Below, piece after piece: positions 44,932 to 53,656 of a DNA stretch of 64,000 bases (within the stretch, counting starts at the first letter, position 1; every line of letters starts with the position of its first letter). Both the position numbers and the translations under genes were made by a program. This DNA comes from WHTI01 sp963826105 (GTDB lineage: Bacteria > Actinomycetota > CADDZG01 > WHSQ01). The notes beneath the pieces are model-generated. The model saw only the letters and a program-made list of their open reading frames with translations, was not told where the DNA came from and made no database searches. Location: NCBI GenBank assembly GCA_963826105.1, contig CAWGWA010000013.1:1-64000 (forward strand), given 5' to 3'.

Positions 44932-47469
44932 TTACGGAGCGTCGAACTGGATCGCTTGGTTCCAAGTGCCACGGTTCTGCCACGGCATGTCGAATGCCGG
45001 GTCGAACCCGACCGACGAGAACGTGATCGTGTCGACCGGGAAGGTCCACATGGAAACGTCGCTTCCCTGATCCGTCTCGATCTCGGCGACGGCAGCCTCG
45101 AAGGTCCGCTGCACGAGTTCCTCACAGGTCTCGATCGGGTCGGTGTTCACGTCCTCGCAGTAGTTGATCGCATAGCCGTCGGGAACGGTCAACAGGTTCA
45201 ACAGGAAGTCTGAGAAGTCTGCGAAGTATGCCGATCCGTTCGAGTGGTCGGCCCCGGCGTTCTTGTTCCGAGAGACGTAGTCGTACAGACCATCGAGCTC
45301 GTCGTCGAAGGTCGCATCGGCGAGGCCGTCGTACCAGGCGTCGAAGACGGCGACCGCATTCCCGCTGTCCTGGTTCCCGTCGCCGTCACTGTCGATCCGG
45401 TGGGCCCCGTCGGCGATCCACATCTCGATCGCATCCAGGGCGTCGGTCTCGGTGCCTGCGGCCGGCGTTACGAGAGCCGTCATCGCGGGTCCGAGGTGAA
45501 CGCCATGGGCGTCCTGCGTCGCTGCGGTGCGGATGACATTGACGAGGTCGGTCAGCGTGATGTCGCCGGCCTCGGCCAGTTCAGCCATCTGGTCCGACAA
45601 CAGACGAGCGCGTCCCGCCGGGCCCCAGTTCCCACTGTCGCCACCCTCCCAGCCTGAGGCCGGCCGGTTGTTCCAGTTCGAGATCCACCCCTGCGTCGGG
45701 TTGATCACCTGCGGGTTGTTGGCGAACGAGCGGCGGCCCTTGAAGTCCCACTTGCCCGTTCCCCACGAAGGCAGCAACGGGTTCACGCCCTTGGCGCGCT
45801 TCGGGTAGAAGCCGATGTGGAAGTAGCCGATGTCGGTTGCGTCGGCGTAGACGGCGTTGAACGACATCGCAAACTCCGAGGCGATGTCCCGAAAGTCTTC
45901 AACCGACTCGGTCTCGGTAACGACCTTGAGGAAGATCGGAAGTGCATCCGCTTCCTTCATCCAGTAGAAGCGCTCCCTGACGATGGCAACCGGCCACCCA
46001 TCGACCTTCGCACGGTCCTCGACCGGACCGTGAACGGTCCTCTGAACCTTCACGTCGAAGCTGTCGCCGCCGTTGACGTTGACCGTCTCGGTGCGTGCCT
46101 TCATCTTCTTGCACTTGTTGTTGTGCTCGTAGTAGGCGGCGCCATTCTTCGGCTTCTTGCCCGAGGGCTTGCCCTTGTTCTTGCCGGACTTGACCGGGAC
46201 ACACAGTTTCTCGACCCGGACGTCGACCGCGTCGGAGACGCCGGTCGTCAGTGACCACGCGAAGTTCGTCGAGCGACCGAGCGGAACGAGCATCGACGCT
46301 CCCGGCAGCGCCGGGCCACGGAAGTCGAACGACTCACTGTGGACATCGATCTCCATGAAGAACTGAGGGACCGAGTAACCGACCTGCGGACCTCCCCATT
46401 CGAGGGAGCCGCCCGTCGCGGAGAGTTCCGGTGACACCGCCAGGAAGTTGGACGACGGCGATGCGACCCTGAAGCCGCTCGTGTCCTTCGCATCCGCGGG
46501 AGCACTCAATAGTCCCGCGGCGTTGTCCGGGATCGCAACGCCCGACCCCGAGCCTCCGAGGTCCTGCGATTCGAAGGTCCCGTCCTCGGGCTGGATCGTC
46601 GTGTCGGCTCCGGCATCGCCTTGGCGCTGGAGCTCCTCGAGCATCAGGTTGGCCTGCACCGGACCGAAGCGCTCCTCGAGGCCCTGGAGCAGGGCGGCGT
46701 TGCGGATCTCTCCACCCGCCGCACCGCCGAAGTCACGGAGCTGCAGGATCGCGAGGTAGAGGGTGTCGGTCACCTTCCACTTCTGCGGATCGATATCGAA
46801 GTTGTTGAACTCAGGCGGCGTGGGAACCTCGCTTGCCTCGGTCATGTCGATGTAGGCATTCACGCCCTTGGTGAAGTTCTGCAGCAGCTGCTGCGCCTTC
46901 TCTCCGGCGGTTCCGAACTTGTTGTCGAAGCGGTCGAAGATCTTCTGGACCTCGGCCAACGAGTAGCCGTCGCGACGGATCCGTGAGTCGTAGGCCTGGT
47001 AGCCATCACCGAGAACCTCACCCAGTCGGCCCTTGGCCGCGGCACGTAGGACGTGCATGTGCCACAGACGATCTTCCGCAGTTACGTAGCCGAGCGCGAA
47101 TCCGGCCCCTGCGTCCGTACCGAAGATGTGCGGGATGCCGAGCGAGTCCCGGTAGACCGTGACGTCGGTGCGGTCGGCGGGCTGGTACTCCCGCTCGATG
47201 TCCGTGGTGCCGAACTGGAAGTCGTGGAAGTAGGTGTCCAACTCGTCGGGCGTGACCTCGTCGTCGTTGATGAGGTCCTTGTACATCTCGAGCTGGTCCA
47301 TGCGGTGGCTCGCCTGAGGTCCGTAGGCCGAGCCGCTCTGGCCCGGAGGGATCACCGCGTAGGCGGTCATGCCGTCGGAAACATCCGGCGGTACTGCCGA
47401 TGCCGGCTGCACCGCGAGTGCGAGCAGGACGGTGAGGGATGCGAGAAGAGAAACGGCGCGTCTGGTCAT
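44932..47469 (-). CDS. Secreted penicillin acylase-family (Ntn) hydrolase
   Basis: 845 residues with a signal peptide (MTRRAVSLLASLTVLLALAV, QPASA). Family marks: VTVYRDSLGIPHIFGTD, FALGYVTAEDRLWHMHVLR (N-terminal A-chain), an autocleavage region ending ASPSSNFLAVSPELS, where Ser of SSNF would become the N-terminal nucleophile, then RSTNFAWSLTTGVSD, FNAVYADATDIGYFHIGFYP and WGTGKWDFKGRRSF. Such enzymes hydrolyse amide bonds in N-acyl homoserine lactones, beta-lactams or similar acyl amides. Which substrate is not decided. Full-length, no damage seen. Confidence 0.88.
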   Translation of the reverse strand: MTRRAVSLLASLTVLLALAVQPASAVPPDVSDGMTAYAVIPPGQSGSAYGPQASHRMDQLEMYKDLINDDEVTPDELDTYFHDFQFGTTDIEREYQPADRTDVTVYRDSLGIPHIFGTDAGAGFALGYVTAEDRLWHMHVLRAAAKGRLGEVLGDGYQAYDSRIRRDGYSLAEVQKIFDRFDNKFGTAGEKAQQLLQNFTKGVNAYIDMTEASEVPTPPEFNNFDIDPQKWKVTDTLYLAILQLRDFGGAAGGEIRNAALLQGLEERFGPVQANLMLEELQRQGDAGADTTIQPEDGTFESQDLGGSGSGVAIPDNAAGLLSAPADAKDTSGFRVASPSSNFLAVSPELSATGGSLEWGGPQVGYSVPQFFMEIDVHSESFDFRGPALPGASMLVPLGRSTNFAWSLTTGVSDAVDVRVEKLCVPVKSGKNKGKPSGKKPKNGAAYYEHNNKCKKMKARTETVNVNGGDSFDVKVQRTVHGPVEDRAKVDGWPVAIVRERFYWMKEADALPIFLKVVTETESVEDFRDIASEFAMSFNAVYADATDIGYFHIGFYPKRAKGVNPLLPSWGTGKWDFKGRRSFANNPQVINPTQGWISNWNNRPASGWEGGDSGNWGPAGRARLLSDQMAELAEAGDITLTDLVNVIRTAATQDAHGVHLGPAMTALVTPAAGTETDALDAIEMWIADGAHRIDSDGDGNQDSGNAVAVFDAWYDGLADATFDDELDGLYDYVSRNKNAGADHSNGSAYFADFSDFLLNLLTVPDGYAINYCEDVNTDPIETCEELVQRTFEAAVAEIETDQGSDVSMWTFPVDTITFSSVGFDPAFDMPWQNRGTWNQAIQFDAP

Positions 47470-47606
47470 TCGGTGGGACCCCCCTTGGGCGCGTTGGCCC
47501 GGACGATTGTTGCGATTACTAGGCTTCGCCCGAGGATATAGACCCCCCTGCCCGTCCGATAGGGGCCAGGCCCTGGTTGCCCCCTTATGTCGGCAAAGTC
47601 ATCGGG

Positions 47607-47780
47607 TCAGAGGCCTTTACCTCCACGGATGATCCGATAGCCGATGACCGCGGCCGCGATCGCCAGTGCGATCGAGATGATCGCCCCTGCAACCTCGAGC
47701 CCGCTCGCGGGAGGGGCCCTGAGGATGGTCGGGCTCGGCGATGGTGTCTGCATCAGCACGAGGGTCCAGAGGAAAGTCAT
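47607..47780 (-). CDS. Small membrane protein behind the Nudix gene
   Basis: 57 residues from ATG 47780, overlapping the Nudix stop (ATGA). N-terminal hydrophobic start (MTFLWTLVLMQ), a Pro/Ser stretch, and one clear membrane helix (VAGAIISIALAIAAAVIGYR) ending in RGGKGL. Not recognised. Coupled translation with the Nudix gene supports it. Confidence 0.5.
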   Translation of the reverse strand: MTFLWTLVLMQTPSPSPTILRAPPASGLEVAGAIISIALAIAAAVIGYRIIRGGKGL

Positions 47781-48403
47781 CGACGGAACCCGGGGAGGTC
47801 GGGCCACACTCCCGTGCCCGAAGGGAGCGGACCGAGCCCGGCGGCGGCCAGGTGCTCGAGGAAGACCCTCACCACCCGCGCGGTAACGCCCCAGATGATG
47901 TGACCGTTCCACACCCAGGCCTCGGTCGGATAGGTGCGGTCTCCTTCGACGAAGCCTGGGTCACGCCGGATCTCGTCCACCAGGTGCGCGATCGGGACGA
48001 GCAGAACCTCCGCCACCTCCTCGGGGTTAGGGATCAGCTCCGGGGTCTCCTCGATCCATCCAACGACGGGGGAGACCACGTAGCCGGTCACGTAGGTGGG
48101 GAAGTCATCGAACCGCCCGAGGACGCGCACCGCTCTCGGGTCGAGTCCGATCTCCTCCTGGGCCTCCCTCAACGCGGCGGCCTCCGGCGTGGCGTCTTCC
48201 GGGTCGATCGACCCACCCGGGAACGAGATCTGGCCCTTGTGGCTCGGGAGGTGGTCGGTGCGCACCGTGAAGATGAGCGTCGGCTCGGGCACGGCGACGA
48301 TAGGGATCAACACCGCGGCGTCCCGAGTGCCGTGGAGGGAGATCTCCTGGGCCGGGGTGGCATCCACCACCGCTCGGAGGCGCTCTTCGAAATCCGTAGA
48401 CAT
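47777..48403 (-). CDS. Nudix hydrolase, CoA diphosphatase type
   Basis: 208 residues. The Nudix box reads GGSIDPEDATPEAAALREAQ then EEIGL, preceded by SHKGQISFPGG, the extended signature of CoA pyrophosphatases (NudL). These cleave CoA and acyl-CoAs to phosphopantetheine derivatives and 3',5'-ADP. Divergent from the enoyl-CoA hydratase gene, which makes a CoA-related role sensible. No signal peptide. Start ATG 48403. Confidence 0.85.
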   Translation of the reverse strand: MSTDFEERLRAVVDATPAQEISLHGTRDAAVLIPIVAVPEPTLIFTVRTDHLPSHKGQISFPGGSIDPEDATPEAAALREAQEEIGLDPRAVRVLGRFDDFPTYVTGYVVSPVVGWIEETPELIPNPEEVAEVLLVPIAHLVDEIRRDPGFVEGDRTYPTEAWVWNGHIIWGVTARVVRVFLEHLAAAGLGPLPSGTGVWPDLPGFRR

Positions 48404-48454
48404 GCGGTTGGCATCGTAGCCTCTCGGTTAACCAATCTGACTGAGGAGGACCCG

Positions 48455-49237
48455 GTGGGCGAGTTCGTTAACCTCGAGGTATCCGGCTCCGGCGTCGGCA
48501 CCATCCGTATCGACCGGCCGAAGCTGAATCCGCTGAACGATCAGGTCGCCCTCGAGATCGGCGAGGCGGTCGACGCGGCGGCAGCGGACGAGAACGTTCG
48601 CGCCGTCATCGTCTACGGCGGCGAGCGCGTCTTCGCCGCCGGCGCGGACATCAAAGAGATGTCGACCCAGGACCCGGTCGAGATGTTCCGCTACATCGGT
48701 CGTTTCCAGAACGTCTTCACCCGTCTCGAACAGCTCCCCGTGGTCACGATCGCCGCGATCAACGGATACGCGTTGGGCGGCGGCTGCGAACTAGCACTCG
48801 CATGCGATCTTCGGATCTGCGCGGAAGACTCCCAACTCGGCCAGCCCGAGATCCTGCTCGGCGTGATCCCGGGGGCCGGAGCAACACAGCGACTCCCACG
48901 TCTCGTCGGAGTCGGGCGTGCCAAGGAGCTCATCTTCACCGGCCGTTTCGTCGCGGCCGAGGAGGCATTGCGGATCGGCCTCGTCAACGAGGTCGTTCCC
49001 GCAGACGAGGTCTACGCCCGAGCCACCAAACTGGCGGAGCGTTTCGCGGCGGGACCGACGGTCGCCCTCTTGGCCGCCAAGCAGGTGATCTCGAACGGCG
49101 TCGACACGGACATGGCGACCGGCCTACTCCTCGAACGTCAGGCGTTTGCCGCTCTTTTCGCAACTGAGGACCAGAAGCACGGCATGGAATCGTTCGTCAC
49201 CAACGGCCCCGGCAAGGCGAAGTTCACCGGCCGCTAG
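48455..49237 (+). CDS. Enoyl-CoA hydratase
   Basis: Crotonase-fold enzyme that hydrates trans-2-enoyl-CoA in beta-oxidation. The GTG at 48455 follows CTGAGGAGG and gives 260 residues. Oxyanion-hole motifs VFAAGADIKEM and INGYALGGGCELALACDLR; the catalytic glutamates of crotonases lie in GQPEILLGVIPGAGATQRLPR (both present). A longer upstream open frame only overlaps the antisense Nudix gene. Possibly part of a fatty-acid or amino-acid degradation set with the etf genes 1.2 kb downstream. Confidence 0.92.
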   Translation: MGEFVNLEVSGSGVGTIRIDRPKLNPLNDQVALEIGEAVDAAAADENVRAVIVYGGERVFAAGADIKEMSTQDPVEMFRYIGRFQNVFTRLEQLPVVTIAAINGYALGGGCELALACDLRICAEDSQLGQPEILLGVIPGAGATQRLPRLVGVGRAKELIFTGRFVAAEEALRIGLVNEVVPADEVYARATKLAERFAAGPTVALLAAKQVISNGVDTDMATGLLLERQAFAALFATEDQKHGMESFVTNGPGKAKFTGR

Positions 49238-49349
49238 CCGTTCGTCCATTCTTCTCCCGGCAGGCGGTATATACGACCGCTTGGTGGGAGAAGTAGGGCA
49301 GCAACGGCGCGAATGCGGGGTCATCGGCTGAACGGTTAGCCTCGGGTCC

Positions 49350-50343
49350 ATGCAGGCCCTGCCGGTTCGGCGTCTCGAACTGCCCACCCCCTACGCGGTA
49401 GGTCCGGTCAACGTCTACCTGATCGAGGCGGAGCCGGTCACCCTGATTGACTGCGGGGTCAACACTCCGGAGGCACAGAACGCGCTGCTCCTCGGATTGA
49501 ACGCGGCCGGCTACTTCCCGCAATCGATCGAGCGGATCCTGATCACGCACGGACATCCCGATCACTACGGTCTTGTCCACATCATCCAGGAGCTCTCGGG
49601 AGCGACCGTCTTCTTCCCCGAGAAGGAGATCGCCCGGGTGAGGGACCAGCAGATGGTGTTCGAGGTGGGCCGCCTCCTGGTCGAGGCCGGGATGCCGCTC
49701 GATCTCCTCTTCAAGATGGACCAAGCGCGTAAGAACGATCGCACTCGCCCGGGGCTCGATCACGACCGGGTGGTGCCCGTGAAGGACGGCGACTCGTTCC
49801 CCTTCCGCTGGTACGGGGACAACGACACGCTCGAGGAGTTCTCCCTGGAGACCCATCTCATGCCGGGCCACACAGGCGGGCACGTCGTGTACATCGATCC
49901 CGAGACGCAGACCATGTTCGCGGGCGATCAGCTCCTCCCCGACACTTCGCCGAACCCGCTGCTCGAGCCGTCGCTCGACGAGCCCGGTTCGAGGCGTCGC
50001 TCGCTGAAGGAGTACATCGCGTCGCTCGAGAACGATGGCCGAGATGGACCTCGAGCTCGTCTACCCGGGACACGGCGAGCCCGTTTCGACCCCGGGAGCC
50101 CTGATCGAGAGAACGCTCGAACATCACCGCAAGCGCAAGAAGAGGGTGGCCGAGGCCCTCGAGGACGACGCCAAGACCCCTTACGAGTTGGCCGGCGAGA
50201 TGTACCCGAGGGTCAAGGGCTACGACATCTTCCTGGCCGTCTCCGAGGTCGTCGCCCATCTCGATCTCGTGGTCGAGGACGGCGATGCCGCCGTGGAGGA
50301 CAAGGACGGCGTCACCTACTATCGGCGGGCCGCCGGCTCCTGA
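49350..50343 (+). pseudogene. Metallo-beta-lactamase-fold hydrolase, one frameshift
   Basis: About 330 residues. First part: TPYAVGPVNVYLIEAEPVTL, the metal motif ILITHGHPDHYGLVH (HxHxDH), HLMPGHTGGHVVYIDPE and MFAGDQLLPDTSP. Near 50030-50036 the frame shifts and goes on with MAEMDLELVYPGHGEPVSTPG and a C-terminal winged-helix-like part (EDDAKTPYELAGEMY, VVAHLDLVVEDGD), as in LACTB2/glyoxalase-II-like hydrolases. Length is 3n+1 bases. Likely hydrolyses a thioester or similar ester. The frameshift is probably an inserted base. Confidence 0.75.
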
Positions 50344-50489
50344 GTGGTTCGGGCTTCGTTTGCTGGGGTAAAGTATTTGCTAACTATTGCAAGCATGTCG
50401 ACAAGCTAGGTACGAGCCGCCCCCGGTGGTCGGCTGGGACGCAGAAGCGATTCGTCTCGACGAATCGCAGAACAAAGTGGAGGCTTACC

Positions 50490-51263
50490 TTGAACATCGT
50501 GGTTTGTGTGAAGCACATACCGGACCCGAACCTGCCGGCCGAGATGGACGGCAAGACGCTCAAGCGTGAGGGCGTCCAGGGGGTCATGGATCCGGGTGAC
50601 GAGTTCGGTGTCGAGGCGGGACTGCAGATAAAGGAGTCCGGCGAAGGCGAAGTCACGCTCGTATCGATGGGACCGGCGGCCGCGATGGAAGCGGTTCGCA
50701 GGGGCCTTTCGATGGGTGCGGACAAGGGCGTCCTGGTCTCGGACGACGCGCTGAAGGGCTCGGATGCCCTGGCGACGGCGAAGGTCCTGTCCGCCGCGAT
50801 CCAGAAGAACGGCGACTTCGATCTGGTGATCGCCGGCGTCGAGTCGACCGATGGTTACACGGGAACGCTGCCGGGGACGCTCGCCGAGTTCCTCGGCGTG
50901 CCGCACGTCTCGACGGTGAAGGAGATCGTGTCCACCGAGGGTGGCACGCTGAAGGTCAACCGGCAGACCCCCGACGGTTACCACGTGGTCGAGGTCGCGC
51001 TGCCCGCCGTCATCTCGGTGACCGCAGGTGTGAACGAGCCTCGCTACGCATCCTTCAAAGGGATCATGGCGGCCAAGAAGAAGCCGGTCGAGCAACTGTC
51101 GCTGTCCGATCTCGGGCTTACTCGAGCGACGACGTCGCGGTTAAGCAAGAGGTCGGGGAACTCAGCAAGGCCGAAGAACGTGAAGGCGGAGAGATCATCG
51201 AGGACGACGGAAGCGGCGGCAGCGAAGATCGCCGACTTCCTCAAGGAAGCGAAGGTCATCTGA
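50490..51263 (+). CDS. etfB: Electron transfer flavoprotein beta subunit
   Basis: Together with EtfA carries electrons from acyl-CoA dehydrogenases to the quinone pool. 257 residues from a TTG at 50490 with GTGGAGG upstream. Begins MNIVVCVKHIPDPN, with VSMGPAAAMEAVRRGLSMGAD and VIAGVESTDGYTGTLPG (AMP/flavin site) and ASFKGIMAAKKKP. Between about 51117 and 51222 the frame is displaced: the alternative frame reads SSDDVAVKQEVGELSKAEE, the usual C-terminal sequence, before returning to AAAAKIADFLKEAKVI. Two compensating indels are therefore likely; the translated frame there is not native. Confidence 0.9.
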   Translation: MNIVVCVKHIPDPNLPAEMDGKTLKREGVQGVMDPGDEFGVEAGLQIKESGEGEVTLVSMGPAAAMEAVRRGLSMGADKGVLVSDDALKGSDALATAKVLSAAIQKNGDFDLVIAGVESTDGYTGTLPGTLAEFLGVPHVSTVKEIVSTEGGTLKVNRQTPDGYHVVEVALPAVISVTAGVNEPRYASFKGIMAAKKKPVEQLSLSDLGLTRATTSRLSKRSGNSARPKNVKAERSSRTTEAAAAKIADFLKEAKVI

Positions 51264-52219
51264 TGGCGAAGGTATGGGTATTCGCAGAAACGACTCCCGA
51301 GGGCGAGGTCGATCCGGCAGCGCTCGAGATCCTGACCAAGGCGCGCGATATCGGCGACGCTGAAGCGGTCGTCCTCGGTCCGGGTGCAACCAAGGCGGCC
51401 GAGAAGCTCGGTGAGTTCGGCGCCGCGACGGTTTACGCGAGCGACGATGAGGTCTACGGCGACTACGTCGCGCAGCCCGCGACGCATGCGCTCCATTCGT
51501 TGATCGAGGAGCACAGTCCGGACCTCGTGCTGTTCGCGATGGCCTACGACTCGCGCGATGTCGCGGGCAGACTGTCGGCGAAGTTGGGTTCGACCCTGAT
51601 GAGCAACGCGACCGACCTGATCGATGAGAACACGGCTCGCACCGCGGTCTTCGGTGGAGCGACACTCGTCGACGTGAAACTCGAGGGTAGCCCCAAGCTG
51701 GTCATCTTCCGGCCGAAGTCGTTCGAAGCGTCTCCTAGTGGAGGCTCGGCGAACGTCGTCGCGGTGAACGTCGATATCTCGGACGATCTCAAGAAGGCCA
51801 AGAGGGTCGAGCGCCACGTCGAGGAGGCGACCGGCCCCCGACTGGACCAGGCCCCCGTGGTCATCTCCGGTGGCCGTGGTCTGCAGGAGCCGGGCAACTT
51901 CGAGCTCCTCGATCAGCTGGCGGCCGCGATCGGGAACGCAGCGGTCGGGGGAACCCGTGCCGTCGTGGACGCCGGTTGGGTGCCTTACAGCTACCAGATC
52001 GGGCAGACCGGGATCACGGTCAAGCCAAGCGTGTACCTGGCGATCGGGATCTCCGGCGCGACCCAGCACATCGTCGGTATGAAGGGTGCGAAGAAGATCA
52101 TCGCGATCAACAAGGACGAGGAGGCGCCGATCTTCCAGCTCGCCGACCTCGGGATCGTCGGAGACGCGCTGAAGATCCTTCCGCAGTTGATCGAAGAGGT
52201 GAAGACCCGCAAGGGCTGA
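51263..52219 (+). CDS. etfA: Electron transfer flavoprotein alpha subunit
   Basis: FAD-binding partner of EtfB, 318 residues. N-domain starts MAKVWVFAETTPEGEVDPAA; the FAD domain has VISGGRGLQEPGNFELL, GGTRAVVDAGWVPYSYQIGQTG, and GISGATQHIVGMKGAKKIIAINKDEEAPIF, all canonical. ATG overlaps the last base of the etfB stop. Order etfB-etfA then iscS-mnmA-ligA matches the mycobacterial order Rv3029c-Rv3028c, Rv3025c-Rv3024c, Rv3014c. Confidence 0.96.
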   Translation: MAKVWVFAETTPEGEVDPAALEILTKARDIGDAEAVVLGPGATKAAEKLGEFGAATVYASDDEVYGDYVAQPATHALHSLIEEHSPDLVLFAMAYDSRDVAGRLSAKLGSTLMSNATDLIDENTARTAVFGGATLVDVKLEGSPKLVIFRPKSFEASPSGGSANVVAVNVDISDDLKKAKRVERHVEEATGPRLDQAPVVISGGRGLQEPGNFELLDQLAAAIGNAAVGGTRAVVDAGWVPYSYQIGQTGITVKPSVYLAIGISGATQHIVGMKGAKKIIAINKDEEAPIFQLADLGIVGDALKILPQLIEEVKTRKG

Positions 52220-52259
52220 TCCCCGGACATAACCCGGCAGGAAGACTAGGTTTGTGGCT

Positions 52260-52646
52260 ATGGCCGATCGATTCCGGAGGTTCTTCAAGCGAGGTGGTGG
52301 TGGCCCCGAAATGGGAGCCCTGATGCGCTTCGTGCAAGACCGGAAGGGCATCGAGGGATTCATCGAGCCGCGCACGGCGACCCAACCGACGACGCTATTG
52401 CTCGTCGATCGGGAGGGGGATCACGCTCGGGCTCCCGTCAGGGAACCACGCGACGCGGTTCGCTTCTGCGAGAAGTTGGGGATCCCGGTCTACGACGCTG
52501 CGGTCATCGGTTACCCGAAGCGCATGAAGGAATTCAACGCTCGCAGGGCAAGCCAGGACTCGTCGAACGACGCCGCCTTCGATCAGGCCTTCGAAGAGAT
52601 CGAGCGTCGATTCAAGGAAGATCCGGGTTCGACCTCGAAGGGATAG
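52260..52646 (+). CDS. Conserved actinobacterial protein of unknown function
   Basis: 128 residues from ATG 52260 (GTG 52254 also possible). Basic N-terminus, then MGALMRFVQDRKGIEGFIEP, TTLLLVDREGDHARAPV, DAVRFCEKLGIPVYDAAVIGYPKRMKEFNAR and an acidic C-terminus. I recall similar proteins in other actinobacteria near etf genes, without an assigned role. No membrane segment. Follows etfA by 40 bases and could be co-transcribed. Confidence 0.6.
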   Translation: MADRFRRFFKRGGGGPEMGALMRFVQDRKGIEGFIEPRTATQPTTLLLVDREGDHARAPVREPRDAVRFCEKLGIPVYDAAVIGYPKRMKEFNARRASQDSSNDAAFDQAFEEIERRFKEDPGSTSKG

Positions 52647-52649
52647 GGC

Positions 52650-53627
52650 ATGGGTGCCCCCATGAGAACCCGTGCACTGCCTGTATTGCTCTGCCTGCTG
52701 CCCCTTTTCGTCAACGGGACGGCTGGCGCTCAGGCCGTCACGTGGGTGGAGAGTCCGCCGGGGCAGATCCTCGTGGTCGACAACAACCTTCAGGAAGCGT
52801 TCTCAGAAGACGACGTCAACGACACCACCGATGTCGATAACTTCGTGGCGCGCCTGCTGACCCAGATCGACTACGTCCCCGACGTCGTGATGCTCCAAGA
52901 GGTCGTGCGGTCGAGTGCCGAGGGAGTAGCGACTCGGCTGTCGGAACAGACCGGATACCCGTTCACCGTCGTGGTTGGGCCCGAGGACACCGTCTATCCA
53001 CCGGGCTACGAGGATCGCGAGGACCAGGTCGTTAGGGAGACCGCGATCTTGATCAATTCGTCGACCATGACCGCGACCGGCCCCCAGGGATTCATCGACA
53101 CGAGTTATCCGGCAGAGGATGGGATCCCCGGCCAACGAGCCCGGACCAAGCAGCAGGCCTACAGCGGATTGATCGAGCAGCAGACCGGCGACGCCTTCGC
53201 CGCGATGAGCATCCACTACCTGCCGACCCAGAACTGGTTCGAGGACAACCAGGTCGCGTGGCAGTACAAGGCGCAATGGTCCGATGAGCTCGCAACGTTC
53301 CTCGATTCCACCTTCCCGGAGAACGCAACCCGCTTGCTCGTGGGGGACTTCAACAACCGGAGATGCATGACCCGAGACGAGACCAGGGAGTGCGAGACGA
53401 TGCCGTTCTGGCCGGTCGTCACCTCCACTCACGGCTATACCGATGCCCTGTACACCGCGGGGGCCGAACCCGAGATCGGGACGCAGAAGCGCATCGACTA
53501 CATCTTCGGATGGACGACTTTCCTCGAGGCCGCCTCCGATCTCACCTACACCGATGAGGACAAAGCGGATCCGGCGATCTTCTATTCGGACCACCGCTTC
53601 CTGTGGGGTCTGACGACGTCGCCGTAG
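52650..53627 (+). CDS. Secreted endonuclease/exonuclease/phosphatase-family protein
   Basis: 325 residues (from 52650; a second ATG at 52662 begins MRTRALPVLLCLLPLFVNG, the signal peptide). EEP-fold metal and catalytic motifs: VVDNNLQEAFSED, VVMLQEVV (metal Glu), SIHYLP, VGDFNNRR, KRIDYIFG and YSDHRFLWG (catalytic Asp-His). Extracellular nuclease or phosphodiesterase; nucleic acid, sphingomyelin or inositide cannot be distinguished. GC-rich, no damage. Confidence 0.8.
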   Translation: MGAPMRTRALPVLLCLLPLFVNGTAGAQAVTWVESPPGQILVVDNNLQEAFSEDDVNDTTDVDNFVARLLTQIDYVPDVVMLQEVVRSSAEGVATRLSEQTGYPFTVVVGPEDTVYPPGYEDREDQVVRETAILINSSTMTATGPQGFIDTSYPAEDGIPGQRARTKQQAYSGLIEQQTGDAFAAMSIHYLPTQNWFEDNQVAWQYKAQWSDELATFLDSTFPENATRLLVGDFNNRRCMTRDETRECETMPFWPVVTSTHGYTDALYTAGAEPEIGTQKRIDYIFGWTTFLEAASDLTYTDEDKADPAIFYSDHRFLWGLTTSP

Positions 53628-53656
53628 TTGGCCCGGGCCGCCTTTATCCTGGGTCC

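Noticed and set aside
47741..48454. Upstream extension of the enoyl-CoA hydratase frame
   Set aside because: It lies antisense to the Nudix gene; the ribosome site and family similarity begin at 48455.
50371..50392. Inverted TTGC/GCAA pair ahead of etfB as operator
   Set aside because: Only four-base arms; too weak to separate from chance.
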